Positions 1 to 7,872 are shown, counted from the first letter of the stretch. The stretch is 48,089 bases of DNA from an uncultured Spirochaetaceae bacterium (GCA_944389085.1 CALXLB010000097.1:1-48089), one strand, 5' to 3'. Numbers and translations: made by a program. Notes: generated by a model from the sequence alone, not told the origin.

Positions 1-1
1 A

Positions 2-208
2 TATTATGAAACATCTATTGAATTTAGCCCCTCAGGTAAACGCGGATGGGCTCAGATAATGATGAAGATGAGTAATATCGAGGGCAATACACTATATACG
101 ATAGAATTGATTGGGATAAAAAATAAGCCTGACCTCATTGATGAACCACTCTCCGAAGAGGCGATTCGAGCGTCAGACCCTATAATTAAATTACCATCAG
201 AACCTTAA
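2..208 (+). CDS. C-terminal fragment of an unknown protein
   Basis: The reading frame is open from base 2 to a TAA at 206-208 and encodes the last 68 residues of a protein that begins outside the window. The fragment is mixed hydrophilic, ending in IIKLPSEP, with no motif I recognise. The DNA looks more AT-rich than the downstream genes. No terminator hairpin is evident in the 162 bases that separate it from the next gene, which converges on it from the other strand. The frame is convincing because it is uninterrupted to the window edge, but the function is unknown. Confidence 0.5.
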   Translation, partial: YYETSIEFSPSGKRGWAQIMMKMSNIEGNTLYTIELIGIKNKPDLIDEPLSEEAIRASDPIIKLPSEP

Positions 209-370
209 ATTGTCAATTTAGTGTCTTAATCTCCTATCACAATCGGTCCATTCAAGATAAGAGGAAGGAGATAATCTCAACTCTGTTAATTTTCTGCTCT
301 TCATGAAATTTTAGGACAGCACCACTGATGACAGAAATTCCTTGGATAAACAATCTCATGTTTATGACAA

Positions 371-928
371 TTATCTCTTCTCCAACCCTTCTATGAAACT
401 TACTGAGATAGCTGCATCGTTGCTATCCATGAAGAGGAAGATATCTTTGTTTTCGGTCAGGACTGCAAGTCCATCCTCAAACCCTTCAATAGATCTGATC
501 CTGCTGTATGGAAGGTCGAAGGATTCAGCACCAGCATCAAGCACATAACGCCTATCTGTGATATGAAGCGTTCCTGGCACAGGATTATCAGTATTCACAC
601 CGTGGCTTTTCACTATATCTTGCAGATTGCCTTCAGCCATGGGCCAGTATATAGCCAGTGGTGATGGGGATGAGACTGCCCTGCACTCCACCCAGAAAAG
701 TTCTTCTTCTCTCTCAAGAAGATGTATCTCAGGAATTTTAATACTGGATTTCATACCTGCCGCTTGTTCATGCTCTTCATTCTTCCTCCATCGCTCAGCT
801 TCTGCCTTTTTCTTCTTGTCTCGACGCCAGAGAATGATACAGATGGCTACAGCAGAAATGAAAACAATGGGACCGGCTACGCTATTGGAAGAGGAAAGCA
901 GGATAAAATACTCGGGCAGCATAGTCAC
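371..928 (-). CDS. Single-pass membrane protein of unknown function, last gene of the zinc-uptake operon
   Basis: A 185-residue protein with one N-terminal membrane segment (about residues 6-35), then a short Lys/Glu-rich linker and a soluble domain. The soluble part (about 60-185) has alternating strands (YVLDAG.., RIRSIEGF, DIFLFM), somewhat like a small PH-type or bacterial GRAM-like fold; that resemblance is only an impression. The start is GTG at 928, which overlaps the znuB stop as GTGA; an ATG two codons later (922) is possible. An AAGGA-type ribosome site lies just upstream. Its position as the fifth gene of a tightly overlapped Zn-transport operon suggests coregulation with zinc uptake. 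No function can be assigned from sequence. Confidence 0.75.
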   Translation of the reverse strand: MTMLPEYFILLSSSNSVAGPIVFISAVAICIILWRRDKKKKAEAERWRKNEEHEQAAGMKSSIKIPEIHLLEREEELFWVECRAVSSPSPLAIYWPMAEGNLQDIVKSHGVNTDNPVPGTLHITDRRYVLDAGAESFDLPYSRIRSIEGFEDGLAVLTENKDIFLFMDSNDAAISVSFIEGLEKR

Positions 929-1728
929 CTTTTCCTTACAAACTTCACAGCAGAAGCACTGACATACAGAACCATATGGACAACGACAATGCTTGCACCG
1001 GTAGGCAATGAAAAAGCATAGGAAAGGAAAAAGCCCAGAACAAATGCCAGAACAGCCTCGAGCGCAGAAATTATGGAAACAGACAGATATGTCCTGCCCA
1101 GCTTCATTGCAACAGCTGCAGGAAAGATAATCAGGCTCGATATAAGCAATGAGCCAAGGATACGCATGCCTACAACAATCACCAATGCTGTAAGAAGAGC
1201 CAGCAGAGCCGTATAACGACCGGTGTTTATGCCTGTGGCTTTAGCGAATGCAGGATCGAATGTCGTTGCATAGATCTGATGATAGAACATCAGATAGGAC
1301 AGAATAGTAATAACCGATAAGACCGCAGCGACAATACCATCTGAACGGGAAACGGAGAGAATCGAACCGAAGAGAAAGGAATTAAGATCTGTATTCACTC
1401 CCGCCACAGACACAGCAATAACACCTACTGCCAGTGCTGAAGATGAAATAAGTGCAATCGCACTGTCTCCGTTCCGGCTTTTACCAGATACTCTCAGAAG
1501 AACAAATGCTGATATGATTACCACAGGAATGGTCACAACCATCGGCTCTGCAGCCAGCAACGCTGAAATACCGAGTGCTCCGAATCCCACATGTGATAAC
1601 CCATCCCCTATCATGGAAAAACGCCGTAAAACAAGACTTACACCCAATAAGGAGGCCGAAAGAGAAACAAAAAGGCCGACAAACAATGCTCTGACTAAAA
1701 AAGAATATGAAAAGATCTCACCTATCAT
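925..1728 (-). CDS. znuB: Zinc/manganese ABC transporter membrane permease (ZnuB family)
   Basis: A 267-residue polytopic inner-membrane protein of the ABC-3 family, the transmembrane component for Zn2+/Mn2+ import. Seen: many hydrophobic segments, the family N-terminus with LGVSLVLRRFSMIGDGLSHVGFGALG, and the conserved helix LGSLLISSLIIFPAAVAMKLGR near the C-terminus. I start it at the ATG at 1728 because AAGGAGG lies 9 bases upstream and the reading frame before it is only antisense-free read-through of the ATPase gene. It overlaps the end of znuC by 11 bases. It works with the ATPase and binding protein encoded just upstream. Zinc rather than manganese is inferred from the His-rich loop of the binding protein. 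Confidence 0.92.
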   Translation of the reverse strand: MIGEIFSYSFLVRALFVGLFVSLSASLLGVSLVLRRFSMIGDGLSHVGFGALGISALLAAEPMVVTIPVVIISAFVLLRVSGKSRNGDSAIALISSSALAVGVIAVSVAGVNTDLNSFLFGSILSVSRSDGIVAAVLSVITILSYLMFYHQIYATTFDPAFAKATGINTGRYTALLALLTALVIVVGMRILGSLLISSLIIFPAAVAMKLGRTYLSVSIISALEAVLAFVLGFFLSYAFSLPTGASIVVVHMVLYVSASAVKFVRKR

Positions 1729-2428
1729 GGCCAGCCTCCTTAAGGAATGTCTGTCCCGGGTCTGAAGCAAAATATTCTTCTTTTGTCCCAAAGAACCAGC
1801 CATTATGAGACAGGTGAAGAATCGTCCGTGCATCATTGAGTGCAGGATGGATATCATGTGTGACCATCATAACGGTTATTCCTGATTCATTGAGCCTCCG
1901 CAGAAGTGAATAAAGCTCACTTGCAGCTCCGGGATCGAGTCCGGTCACAGGCTCGTCCAGAAAGAGGATCTTCTCAGTTGCCATCAAAGCCCTTGCCAGG
2001 AGAACACGTCTCATCTGCCCTCCTGAAAGTTCCTGAAAGGATTTGTTCCTGTACTCTTCCATTCCCATCCTGCATATTGCTTCCCTTGCCCTTGCTTTCT
2101 CCTCTGCGGAGTATCCGAAAAGCCTATGATGACGATTAAGACACCCTGAAAGCACAACTTCCATCACAGAGGATGGAAAATCACGCTGGATATCAGAAAG
2201 CTGCGGAAGATAGCCTATAGCATTCTTCTTTAAGCCTCCGCTGAGAATAATAGTACCTTTGAGAGGCTCAACAAGCCCAAGAACAGTCTTTACAAACGTG
2301 CTCTTACCAGATCCGTTCTCACCTACGATGCAGAGATAATCACCTTCGGAGACACTGAACGTCAGCCCTGTGATTATTCCCTGTCCTTCATAACCGAGTG
2401 TAAGATTCTTACCTTCAATAAGTATCAA
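1718..2428 (-). CDS. znuC: Zinc ABC transporter ATP-binding protein (ZnuC family)
   Basis: A 236-residue ABC ATPase that powers metal import. Motifs seen in order: Walker A GENGSGKST (about 37-45), Q-loop region GYLPQLSDIQ, signature LSGGQMRR (about 137), Walker B ILFLDEP, D-loop GLDPGA, and switch His in VTHD. The length is normal for the MntB/ZnuC group. The ATG overlaps the znuA stop by four bases (ATGA), so the pair is translationally coupled. The C-terminus is short and lacks the long tail of enterobacterial ZnuC. Confidence 0.93.
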   Translation of the reverse strand: MILIEGKNLTLGYEGQGIITGLTFSVSEGDYLCIVGENGSGKSTFVKTVLGLVEPLKGTIILSGGLKKNAIGYLPQLSDIQRDFPSSVMEVVLSGCLNRHHRLFGYSAEEKARAREAICRMGMEEYRNKSFQELSGGQMRRVLLARALMATEKILFLDEPVTGLDPGAASELYSLLRRLNESGITVMMVTHDIHPALNDARTILHLSHNGWFFGTKEEYFASDPGQTFLKEAGHDR

Positions 2429-3345
2429 TCCAGAGCCTCCTTGAGAACACCGATATTCTCTCCCATGAGATCCACATAATCTTTTCCGCTGTAAAAATCC
2501 GCTGCACTGACATTATGAAGTGTATTGAAAACCTTCACCTCGGCATCTGTCTCCTCTGCGATGACACGAGCTATCGATGGAGATGACATCTCAATGTTGA
2601 GAATGCAATGGACAGAAAGCTCTCTGGCTTTATCAATAAGGAATGCAACAGTCCTCGCACTTGGCTCGCTCTCTTCTGCACACCCAGGAAAAGCTGCGTA
2701 ATAATCCAGACCATATTCTCTGACAAAATAGAGAAGCGGAAAGCGGGAAGCGAAGATGAGAGGCTTCTTGCTGCTTTTCTCCACAACGCTTCTGATTTCC
2801 TCGTCAAGCTTCTCAATCCTGGCAACATATCCATCAGCGTTATCCGTATAGTGCATTGCATTATCTTCATCCAGAGAAGAAAGGAGAGCTGCCAGATTTC
2901 TGATGATTACAATCTCATTCTCAGGACTTGTCCAGACATGTTCATCTATCTCATGAATGCTATGGTCATGGTCATCTTCCATTTCCATTCCTTCTTTATG
3001 TTCCTCATAGACAAGTTCGACCTGATCAGTAAGAGCAAACGCACATGGAGGTACATCAAGAGAAGAGAGAACTGTCCTGACCCATTCATCAGACGGTCCG
3101 CCTGTGAATACCACCAGATCGGCTTCTGCCAGAAGAACCATATCCCGGGGTGTGGGATCATAGCTGTGGGCCTCAGTTCCGGGAGGCAGAAGCAAAGTCA
3201 GGTTATCATCACTTCCAAGAACAGCACGGGCTGCATCATAGGAGGGGAAATCAGCTGCCACTACCGAAAAATCCTCTTCCGGGGTACTTGCCCTTGAACA
3301 TGAGACAAGCAGAAGAGCGAAAAGAACCAGCAAGCCCTTTCTCAT
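2425..3345 (-). CDS. znuA: Zinc-binding lipoprotein of the ABC transporter (ZnuA family)
   Basis: A 306-residue cluster A-I metal-binding protein. It begins with a lipoprotein signal: basic MRKG, hydrophobic stretch, lipobox LVSC with Cys16, so the mature protein should be tethered to a membrane. Likely metal ligands are His60 (EAHSYDP) and His137 (DEHVW). Between them lies a short acidic, His-rich loop (about 115-137, with DDHDHS) typical of Zn2+-specific members. A conserved Asp/Glu-rich C-terminal half follows. The gene overlaps the regulator upstream by ATGA and znuC downstream by ATGA. Zinc is the best-supported substrate; manganese remains possible. Confidence 0.92.
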   Translation of the reverse strand: MRKGLLVLFALLLVSCSRASTPEEDFSVVAADFPSYDAARAVLGSDDNLTLLLPPGTEAHSYDPTPRDMVLLAEADLVVFTGGPSDEWVRTVLSSLDVPPCAFALTDQVELVYEEHKEGMEMEDDHDHSIHEIDEHVWTSPENEIVIIRNLAALLSSLDEDNAMHYTDNADGYVARIEKLDEEIRSVVEKSSKKPLIFASRFPLLYFVREYGLDYYAAFPGCAEESEPSARTVAFLIDKARELSVHCILNIEMSSPSIARVIAEETDAEVKVFNTLHNVSAADFYSGKDYVDLMGENIGVLKEALD

Positions 3346-3728
3346 CCATTTTTCTCCCTGCAGTCATTGCATAGCCCTTCTATAACAGTCGTTTCTAAAG
3401 CAATGAAAGGTAAAGATGATGAGATGATCGCTTCTATCTGCTTTGTTGATCCGGCATCCAGATGCGCCGTCTTCCCACACACTCTGCATCTGACATGCAT
3501 ATGGGATGCACAGCCTGTCCCCTGATATTGGTAGACAGCTTTCCTCCCCTCATTTCCAGTATGACGCAGAAGACCTTGGGCAGACAGCTTTGTTATGATT
3601 CTATATACCGTTGACCGCGGCACAGAAGGAAGATGTGCTGTAGCCTCTTCAATGGTAAAGCCTCTATCTGGACAGGAAGCAAAGAGGGAAAGCACATCAT
3701 GTTTCTGTTTCGTATTATATGAATTCAC
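3342..3728 (-). CDS. zur: Fur-family metalloregulator, probably Zur, first gene of the zinc operon
   Basis: A 128-residue Fur-type repressor with an N-terminal winged helix (FTIEEATAHLPSVPRSTVYRIITKL) and a C-terminal dimer/metal domain. Two Cys pairs, Cys81/Cys84 and Cys120/Cys123, would hold a structural zinc; His76 and His78 are candidate sensing ligands. The only sensible start is GTG at 3728. It has no Shine-Dalgarno sequence, and the predicted -10 ends 8 bases upstream, so the mRNA is probably leaderless. It leads the operon for zinc uptake and sits beside a palindrome, which argues for zinc-responsive autorepression. The Zur identity rests on this context; PerR- or Mur-like function is not excluded. 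Confidence 0.85.
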   Translation of the reverse strand: MNSYNTKQKHDVLSLFASCPDRGFTIEEATAHLPSVPRSTVYRIITKLSAQGLLRHTGNEGRKAVYQYQGTGCASHMHVRCRVCGKTAHLDAGSTKQIEAIISSSLPFIALETTVIEGLCNDCREKNG

Positions 3729-3730
3729 GA

Positions 3731-3765
3731 AAAATGAGAATAATTCCCATTTTAATGAGCGTCAA
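3731..3765 (-). promoter_or_regulatory. Promoter and Fur-family operator of the zinc operon
   Basis: On the minus strand there is -35 TTGACG (3765-3760), a 17-bp spacer and -10 TATTCT (3742-3737). The -10 lies within a 23-bp near-perfect inverted repeat at 3731-3753 with arms AAAATG and CATTTT; its core TGAGAAT-A-ATTCCCA has the 7-1-7 layout of Fur-family boxes and is centred on 3742. The start codon of the regulator is only three bases away, so the predicted transcription start falls at or next to the GTG. The -35 overlaps the stop codon of the upstream glycerophosphodiesterase gene. A metal-loaded regulator bound here would block polymerase. Confidence 0.75.
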
Positions 3766-4487
3766 GAGCGTCTCAGGATCTCCTTTGCTCTGAGAACTTC
3801 ATTAGTGATAAGTCCATCTATGCCCCAGTCAATGCATTTAGCCATCCCCTCGCTGTCATTGACTGTCCATACATTGAGCTTCACACCGTGAGCTTTCATA
3901 TCGGAGACAACTCCATCATCGAGGATTTTCAGCGATGGATGGTAGCATTCGACTTGCATCTTGCCCAGCAAGGTTCCCATATTGATCAGTTTCAAGCCAT
4001 CGAAAAGAAGAGCGATGCGTGCATTCGGATCCAGATCCTTCATTCTGAGAACGGATAACCAGTTGAATGATGAATAAAGGATTCTGTCCTCAAGAGAGAA
4101 CCGGCGTACAAGATCCAGAGTCTTCTCTTCGATACCAGGATAATAGACAGGCGCTGTCTTAAGTTCAATATTCGTATACAGTTTCGTATCCTTTATCATT
4201 GCAAGATACTCTTCAAGCGATGGGATAGGCGTAAATCCGAATTTATCATCTTTCGTCTTTCCTGCACTGATTTTCTCAAGTTCTGAACGTGTATAATCAA
4301 AGACAAAGCCATCCCTGCCTGTAGTCCGGGCAAGTGCTTCATCATGGATGATCATCACTTCCCCATCCTTGGAAAGATGAACATCAAGTTCAATGGCATC
4401 AGCACCATTCTCTACAGCTTTCTCGAAGCTCAGCATTGTATTCTCGGGGTATGTTCCGCTGAATCCCCTGTGTGCAATAATATCCAT
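3762..4487 (-). CDS. ugpQ: Glycerophosphodiester phosphodiesterase
   Basis: A 241-residue cytoplasmic TIM-barrel enzyme that hydrolyses deacylated phospholipids to glycerol-3-phosphate and an alcohol. Family motifs seen: IAHRG at the N-terminus (His6), PENT, GADAIELDVHLSKDGEVMIIHDE (catalytic Glu/Asp pair and second His), RTTGRDG, and the C-terminal VNVWTVND-type strand (LNVWTVND) with WGIDGLITNE. The length equals the short UgpQ type, and no signal peptide is present. The start ATG has no ribosome site but has a -10-like TAACTA six bases upstream, predicting a leaderless message. It is transcribed divergently from the zinc-ribbon gene. Confidence 0.93.
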   Translation of the reverse strand: MDIIAHRGFSGTYPENTMLSFEKAVENGADAIELDVHLSKDGEVMIIHDEALARTTGRDGFVFDYTRSELEKISAGKTKDDKFGFTPIPSLEEYLAMIKDTKLYTNIELKTAPVYYPGIEEKTLDLVRRFSLEDRILYSSFNWLSVLRMKDLDPNARIALLFDGLKLINMGTLLGKMQVECYHPSLKILDDGVVSDMKAHGVKLNVWTVNDSEGMAKCIDWGIDGLITNEVLRAKEILRRS

Positions 4488-4493
4488 AATTTC

Positions 4494-4544
4494 TAGTTAC
4501 TCCATCAAAGATGATTTGACAACTCCCGATCTCATTGCGATATT
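4494..4544. promoter_or_regulatory. Overlapping divergent promoters with shared -35 bases
   Basis: Minus strand: -35 TTGTCA (4522-4517), 17-bp spacer, -10 TAACTA (4499-4494), then six bases to the ATG at 4487. Plus strand: -35 TTGACA (4516-4521), 17-bp spacer, -10 GATATT (4539-4544), then six bases to the ATG at 4551. The two -35 hexamers share five base pairs, so polymerase can occupy only one direction at a time. Neither gene has a Shine-Dalgarno sequence, and both starts coincide with the expected +1. Confidence 0.6.
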
Positions 4545-4550
4545 CAATTT

Positions 4551-4979
4551 ATGGCAAATGGTTTTTTCTCGGGACGCAATGGTTCCGATGCTCTATCAGT
4601 ATTTCTCACCGCACTCGCTCTGGTTGCAGCAGTAGCAGCATCTGTGATCATCAATGAGATTCCACGGTATATCGTGTCGGGAATTGCTATCATCCTTGTC
4701 GCTGTCGCGGCCTGGCGTATGCTGAGTACGAATACTGCAAAGCGACGTACCGAGAATGAGAAATTCCTGTCATTCTTCCGCTCGCTGAAAAAGGATCCGG
4801 AGAAAGCACGGAAAAAGGAAGAAGAGAAAAAAGCGAGAAGGGAGAGGAAGGAAGATGAGAAGACTCATGCTTACTTCAGATGTCCGGAATGCGGCAAAGA
4901 GCTGAGAGTTCCCAGAGGCAAGGGAAAGATCAGGATCACATGCCCGCATTGCTCTCATCAGTTTATAGAGAAGACGTGA
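4551..4979 (+). CDS. Membrane-anchored zinc-ribbon protein
   Basis: A 142-residue protein with two hydrophobic segments (about 15-34 and 40-58), a highly charged Lys/Arg/Glu helix (62-106, likely coiled) and a C-terminal zinc ribbon with CPEC (Cys111/Cys114) and CPHC (Cys131/Cys134). Similar short ribbon proteins are common in Firmicutes, often near DnaJ-type genes. It ends one base before the DUF5685 gene, so the three genes 4551-6367 form one operon. The ATG has no ribosome site and the predicted promoter places transcription start at the ATG. The function is unknown; the ribbon may bind nucleic acid or protein partners at the membrane. Confidence 0.8.
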   Translation: MANGFFSGRNGSDALSVFLTALALVAAVAASVIINEIPRYIVSGIAIILVAVAAWRMLSTNTAKRRTENEKFLSFFRSLKKDPEKARKKEEEKKARRERKEDEKTHAYFRCPECGKELRVPRGKGKIRITCPHCSHQFIEKT

Positions 4980-4980
4980 T

Positions 4981-5781
4981 ATGTTCGGATATGTTATGGC
5001 AAACGCTTCCGCTCTTTCGAAAGAAGAGAAGGAGATATATAAAGCGCATTATTGCGGATTATGCAGGGTATTGAGAGAAAACTATGGTCAGAAGGCCATC
5101 ATGGCACTCTCATATGACATGGTCTTTCTGGAAATGCTCCTCTCTGATATCGCAGATGCAGATGAGGAAAAAGGCAGAGAAAGATGTCTCCCCCATCCGG
5201 TGAAAGAACACGATTATACTACAACAAAATACACAATCTATGCCTCTGACATGCAGCTGCTTCTAGGATACTACTCCGTTCTGGACAAAGTCCGGGATGA
5301 AGGAAAAGGGAAGAGCGAAGAAAAGAAGATGAGAGAGCTTCTTCCAGAACTCGAGAAGAAGTATCCCAGAATATGCACGGCCCTCAAGGAGGGGCTGCAG
5401 AAAATCAACGAGAATGAGGAGAAGAACATAAAAGACCCCGAGATGATGTCCTTGCTCTTCGGCAGGATACTTGGGGAAGTCTTCGTCTACGATGATTCCT
5501 CGTTCTTCCGTGATGATCTGAGAAGCCTCGGATGCGGACTTGGACGATTCATATATCTTCTTGATGCCTGGTGTGACAGGAAAAAAGACAGGAAGGAAGG
5601 TGTTTATAATCCACTGCCTCTTTCTATCAGTGAAAGCGAAATGAAAGAAATGCTGCTGGATGCTGCTTCAGCTGCCTCCGCTGCTTTTGAACGGCTGCCT
5701 CTTGATCAGCATATTTTCATTCTGAGGAATATCCTATACAGTGGAATATGGTCAAAATTCAGGGAAGAGAAACATGAATGA
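4981..5781 (+). CDS. DUF5685 family protein, putative metal-binding partner of a J protein
   Basis: A 266-residue protein matching DUF5685: it begins MFGYVMANASALSKEEKEIY and continues KAHYCGLCRVL with a CxxC pair, then LSYDMVFLEMLLSD, and has later conserved Cys/His elements (RCLPHPVKEH and DAWCDRKKDRKEGVYNPL). It is mostly helical with no signal peptide. The spaced Cys and His residues look like a metal site, though this is inference. It starts one base after the ribbon gene and overlaps the J-protein gene by eight bases, an arrangement also seen in clostridial genomes, to my knowledge. No biochemical role is established for the family. Confidence 0.82.
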   Translation: MFGYVMANASALSKEEKEIYKAHYCGLCRVLRENYGQKAIMALSYDMVFLEMLLSDIADADEEKGRERCLPHPVKEHDYTTTKYTIYASDMQLLLGYYSVLDKVRDEGKGKSEEKKMRELLPELEKKYPRICTALKEGLQKINENEEKNIKDPEMMSLLFGRILGEVFVYDDSSFFRDDLRSLGCGLGRFIYLLDAWCDRKKDRKEGVYNPLPLSISESEMKEMLLDAASAASAAFERLPLDQHIFILRNILYSGIWSKFREEKHE

Positions 5782-6367
5782 TCCATACAGCGTTCTGGGC
5801 CTGAGGCCGGATGCCTCAGACGAAGAAGTAAAGAAAGCATATAAAACACTTGCCAAGCGCTACCATCCGGATGTAACAGGCAACAGCCCGGAAGCGGCCA
5901 GGAAAATGCAGGAAATAAACGCTGCATATGACCAGATAATAAACCACAAGGAGAGTTTCTCCTCTTCGCAGTCATCATACGGTGGATACAGCTATGGTTA
6001 TGGCGGCTACAGGACAGAGGGCGAGGACGAGCCGATTGAACTGCGTGCCGCGGTCGCATATATCAATGCACGCCGATTTGTAGAAGCACTCAACACATTA
6101 TATGGTATTCCTGAGAACAAACGTTCTGCCAGATGGTATTATCTTGCGGCATATGCTGAAACTCATACAGGAGATACGACAGGAGCACTGCGGGATATCA
6201 ATATTGCTATAGCAAAAGAACCTGGAAACGCCACATACCTCGCTTTCCGCGACAGACTGACAGGAAGAAGAACCGCCTATGAGGATTATTCACGCTCTTT
6301 CGGCAGTTTCGGGACAGGATTCTTCCCTTGCTGTTTTCCGTTCTTCCCCTGCTGCTGTATTATTTGA
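5774..6367 (+). CDS. J-domain protein with helical repeat region and cysteine-string tail
   Basis: A 197-residue protein. Residues 3-56 form a J domain (DPYSVLGLRPDASDEEVKKAY, with HPD at 31-33), which stimulates an Hsp70. A Ser/Gly/Tyr-rich linker (about 60-80) follows, then a TPR-like helical region (about 92-160, with ALRDINIAIAKEPGNATYL). The last 15 residues are FFPCCFPFFPCCCII, a hydrophobic cysteine string. No glycine/phenylalanine or zinc-finger domain of classical DnaJ is present. I start at ATG 5774 because AGGGAAG precedes it and the J domain begins at once. The gene ends convergently, overlapping the TetR gene by eight bases. It probably acts with DUF5685 and the ribbon protein. 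Confidence 0.85.
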   Translation: MNDPYSVLGLRPDASDEEVKKAYKTLAKRYHPDVTGNSPEAARKMQEINAAYDQIINHKESFSSSQSSYGGYSYGYGGYRTEGEDEPIELRAAVAYINARRFVEALNTLYGIPENKRSARWYYLAAYAETHTGDTTGALRDINIAIAKEPGNATYLAFRDRLTGRRTAYEDYSRSFGSFGTGFFPCCFPFFPCCCII

Positions 6368-6968
6368 TGAGTTCTGTAACCTGGCGTATTGCACCGCCTG
6401 TCATTGCTGTAAGCAAATCAGGCAGATAATCATACGATAGCAATATATCATCTCTCAGTACGTCTGAGAATGTACCTATCACACCTGTAATCAGAAAATC
6501 GAAAATACCGCTGATCCGTATTCTATTCTGCTGGTTCACAGCCAGATGCTGAACAGCTGTGGCTTTCATCATGTAATCAATCATCTGAAAACGCGTATCC
6601 ATCACCGCCTTCTTGAAGACTTCAACATCAAAAATCAGGCGATAATACTCTTTGTCCTTCACAACCAGTGCTGTCAGAGCTTCAAAAAGAGGCCGTGGAT
6701 TGGCAAGTATCATATCCGGTGACATTCCGTCAAATACCGCCTTAAGCTCGTCAATGGCCATTCCTTTTATTGATTCAAGAACCTCATCAGTATCTCTGAA
6801 GTGCGCATAAAAGGTTCCCCTGTTGATATCAGCTGTTTTCACGATATCTGTAATAGTAATCTTATCAAATGGCTTCTCGCGCATCATCGTGATAAGCGCT
6901 TCCCTTATGAGGCGCTTGGATCTGAGCGAGCTTCGGTATTCAGCCTTCGTTCGTTTCTTTTCCTCCAT
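6360..6968 (-). CDS. TetR/AcrR-family transcriptional regulator
   Basis: A 202-residue regulator. The N-terminus has the TetR helix-turn-helix (about 14-60: RLIREALITMMREKPFDKITITDIVKTADINRGTFYAHF, continuing FRDTDEVL). The C-terminal half is helical and of the TetR_C type common in Firmicutes (KDKEYYRLIF). A GGGGAGG ribosome site sits seven bases before the ATG, so this message has a leader. No obvious target operon is adjacent: on one side is the convergent J-protein gene and on the other the 3' end of the HAD gene, which is on the same strand 100 bases upstream. The effector is unknown. Confidence 0.85.
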   Translation of the reverse strand: MEEKKRTKAEYRSSLRSKRLIREALITMMREKPFDKITITDIVKTADINRGTFYAHFRDTDEVLESIKGMAIDELKAVFDGMSPDMILANPRPLFEALTALVVKDKEYYRLIFDVEVFKKAVMDTRFQMIDYMMKATAVQHLAVNQQNRIRISGIFDFLITGVIGTFSDVLRDDILLSYDYLPDLLTAMTGGAIRQVTELIK

Positions 6969-7068
6969 TCTCTGCCTCCCCTATTGTTTTTTTTAGTTTA
7001 GTACGGATTGTTACAGAATGAAAGAAAATTGTTCACTTATTATCGCGTATATCAACAAAACTTGATTT

Positions 7069-7872
7069 TCACGTACAAAATTCCAGAACATGGGCAATGC
7101 CAGATTGCAAACCATCGTCCTCTACGGCAGGAGCAATCCAGTCAGCAACAGCCTTCAAGGAGGCAGAGGCATTTCCCATCGCTATTCCATATCCAGCATG
7201 CTCAACCATCTCAATATCATTTGCACCATCGCCGAATGCCGCGGATGAAGAGACAGAATCTCCATAATATTCCAGAATCTTATCTATTCCTGTCGCTTTC
7301 GTGATTCCCTTCATCACAATTTCTCCCATCATGGAAGAAGGAAGCCCGACAGTATTGTCAACAACATCAAAATGAGCCCCCAGATCCTTCCTGACTCTCT
7401 CCAGAGGAGCATCTTCCGTAACATAGAGTATTTTTGTCACCGGAATGTCTTCAGGAATCACCGGAGAAATGAATATTGAGGAAAGAGCGACTGTAGTACC
7501 TGTATATTTTATCATCTGAGCACACCAGAAGTCGTAATCATCCTGACTGACAAAGGTTCCTCTGCCTGTCTGGGCAAGCACACGGAAACCTTTATCACGG
7601 CAGTATGATAAAAGCACATCACGCTCTTCTTCAGTCATTGCTTTCTCATAGATAGTCTTGCCATCAGCAATAATATTGGCTCCAGCTGAGAAAACACCAC
7701 CATCGAAACCTATATCATAAACGTTCTGGCTGACTTCCACCGGACTTCTGCCTGTTGCAAGAAAAGCTCTATGTCCATTCTGACGCAACTCCCGGATAGC
7801 ATTTACAGCGCTCTCAGGAGCCGGACGGCCGAACGGCAGGATGGTACCATCTATATCGAAGAAGAAATTCAT
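7069..7872 (-). CDS. Cof-type HAD-superfamily phosphatase
   Basis: A 267-residue HAD-IIB (Cof) hydrolase. Motifs: FFDIDGT (Asp6 nucleophile, Asp8 acid/base), FLATGR for motif II, a motif III lysine in VMKGITK, and AFGDGANDIEMVEHAGYGIAMGNA for motif IV. The C2-type cap lies between motifs II and III. Family members dephosphorylate sugar phosphates, pyridoxal phosphate or flavin nucleotides; the substrate cannot be told from sequence. The ATG overlaps the stop of the threonine ammonia-lyase gene (ATGA), so the two are co-translated. A PLP-linked role is a guess prompted only by that neighbour. Confidence 0.9.
   Translation of the reverse strand: MNFFFDIDGTILPFGRPAPESAVNAIRELRQNGHRAFLATGRSPVEVSQNVYDIGFDGGVFSAGANIIADGKTIYEKAMTEEERDVLLSYCRDKGFRVLAQTGRGTFVSQDDYDFWCAQMIKYTGTTVALSSIFISPVIPEDIPVTKILYVTEDAPLERVRKDLGAHFDVVDNTVGLPSSMMGEIVMKGITKATGIDKILEYYGDSVSSSAAFGDGANDIEMVEHAGYGIAMGNASASLKAVADWIAPAVEDDGLQSGIAHVLEFCT

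Noticed and set aside
2608..3297. A 229-codon plus-strand frame opposite znuA
   Set aside because: znuA is secure by lipobox, metal ligands and operon overlaps. The antisense frame shows no domain and would cross operon structure.
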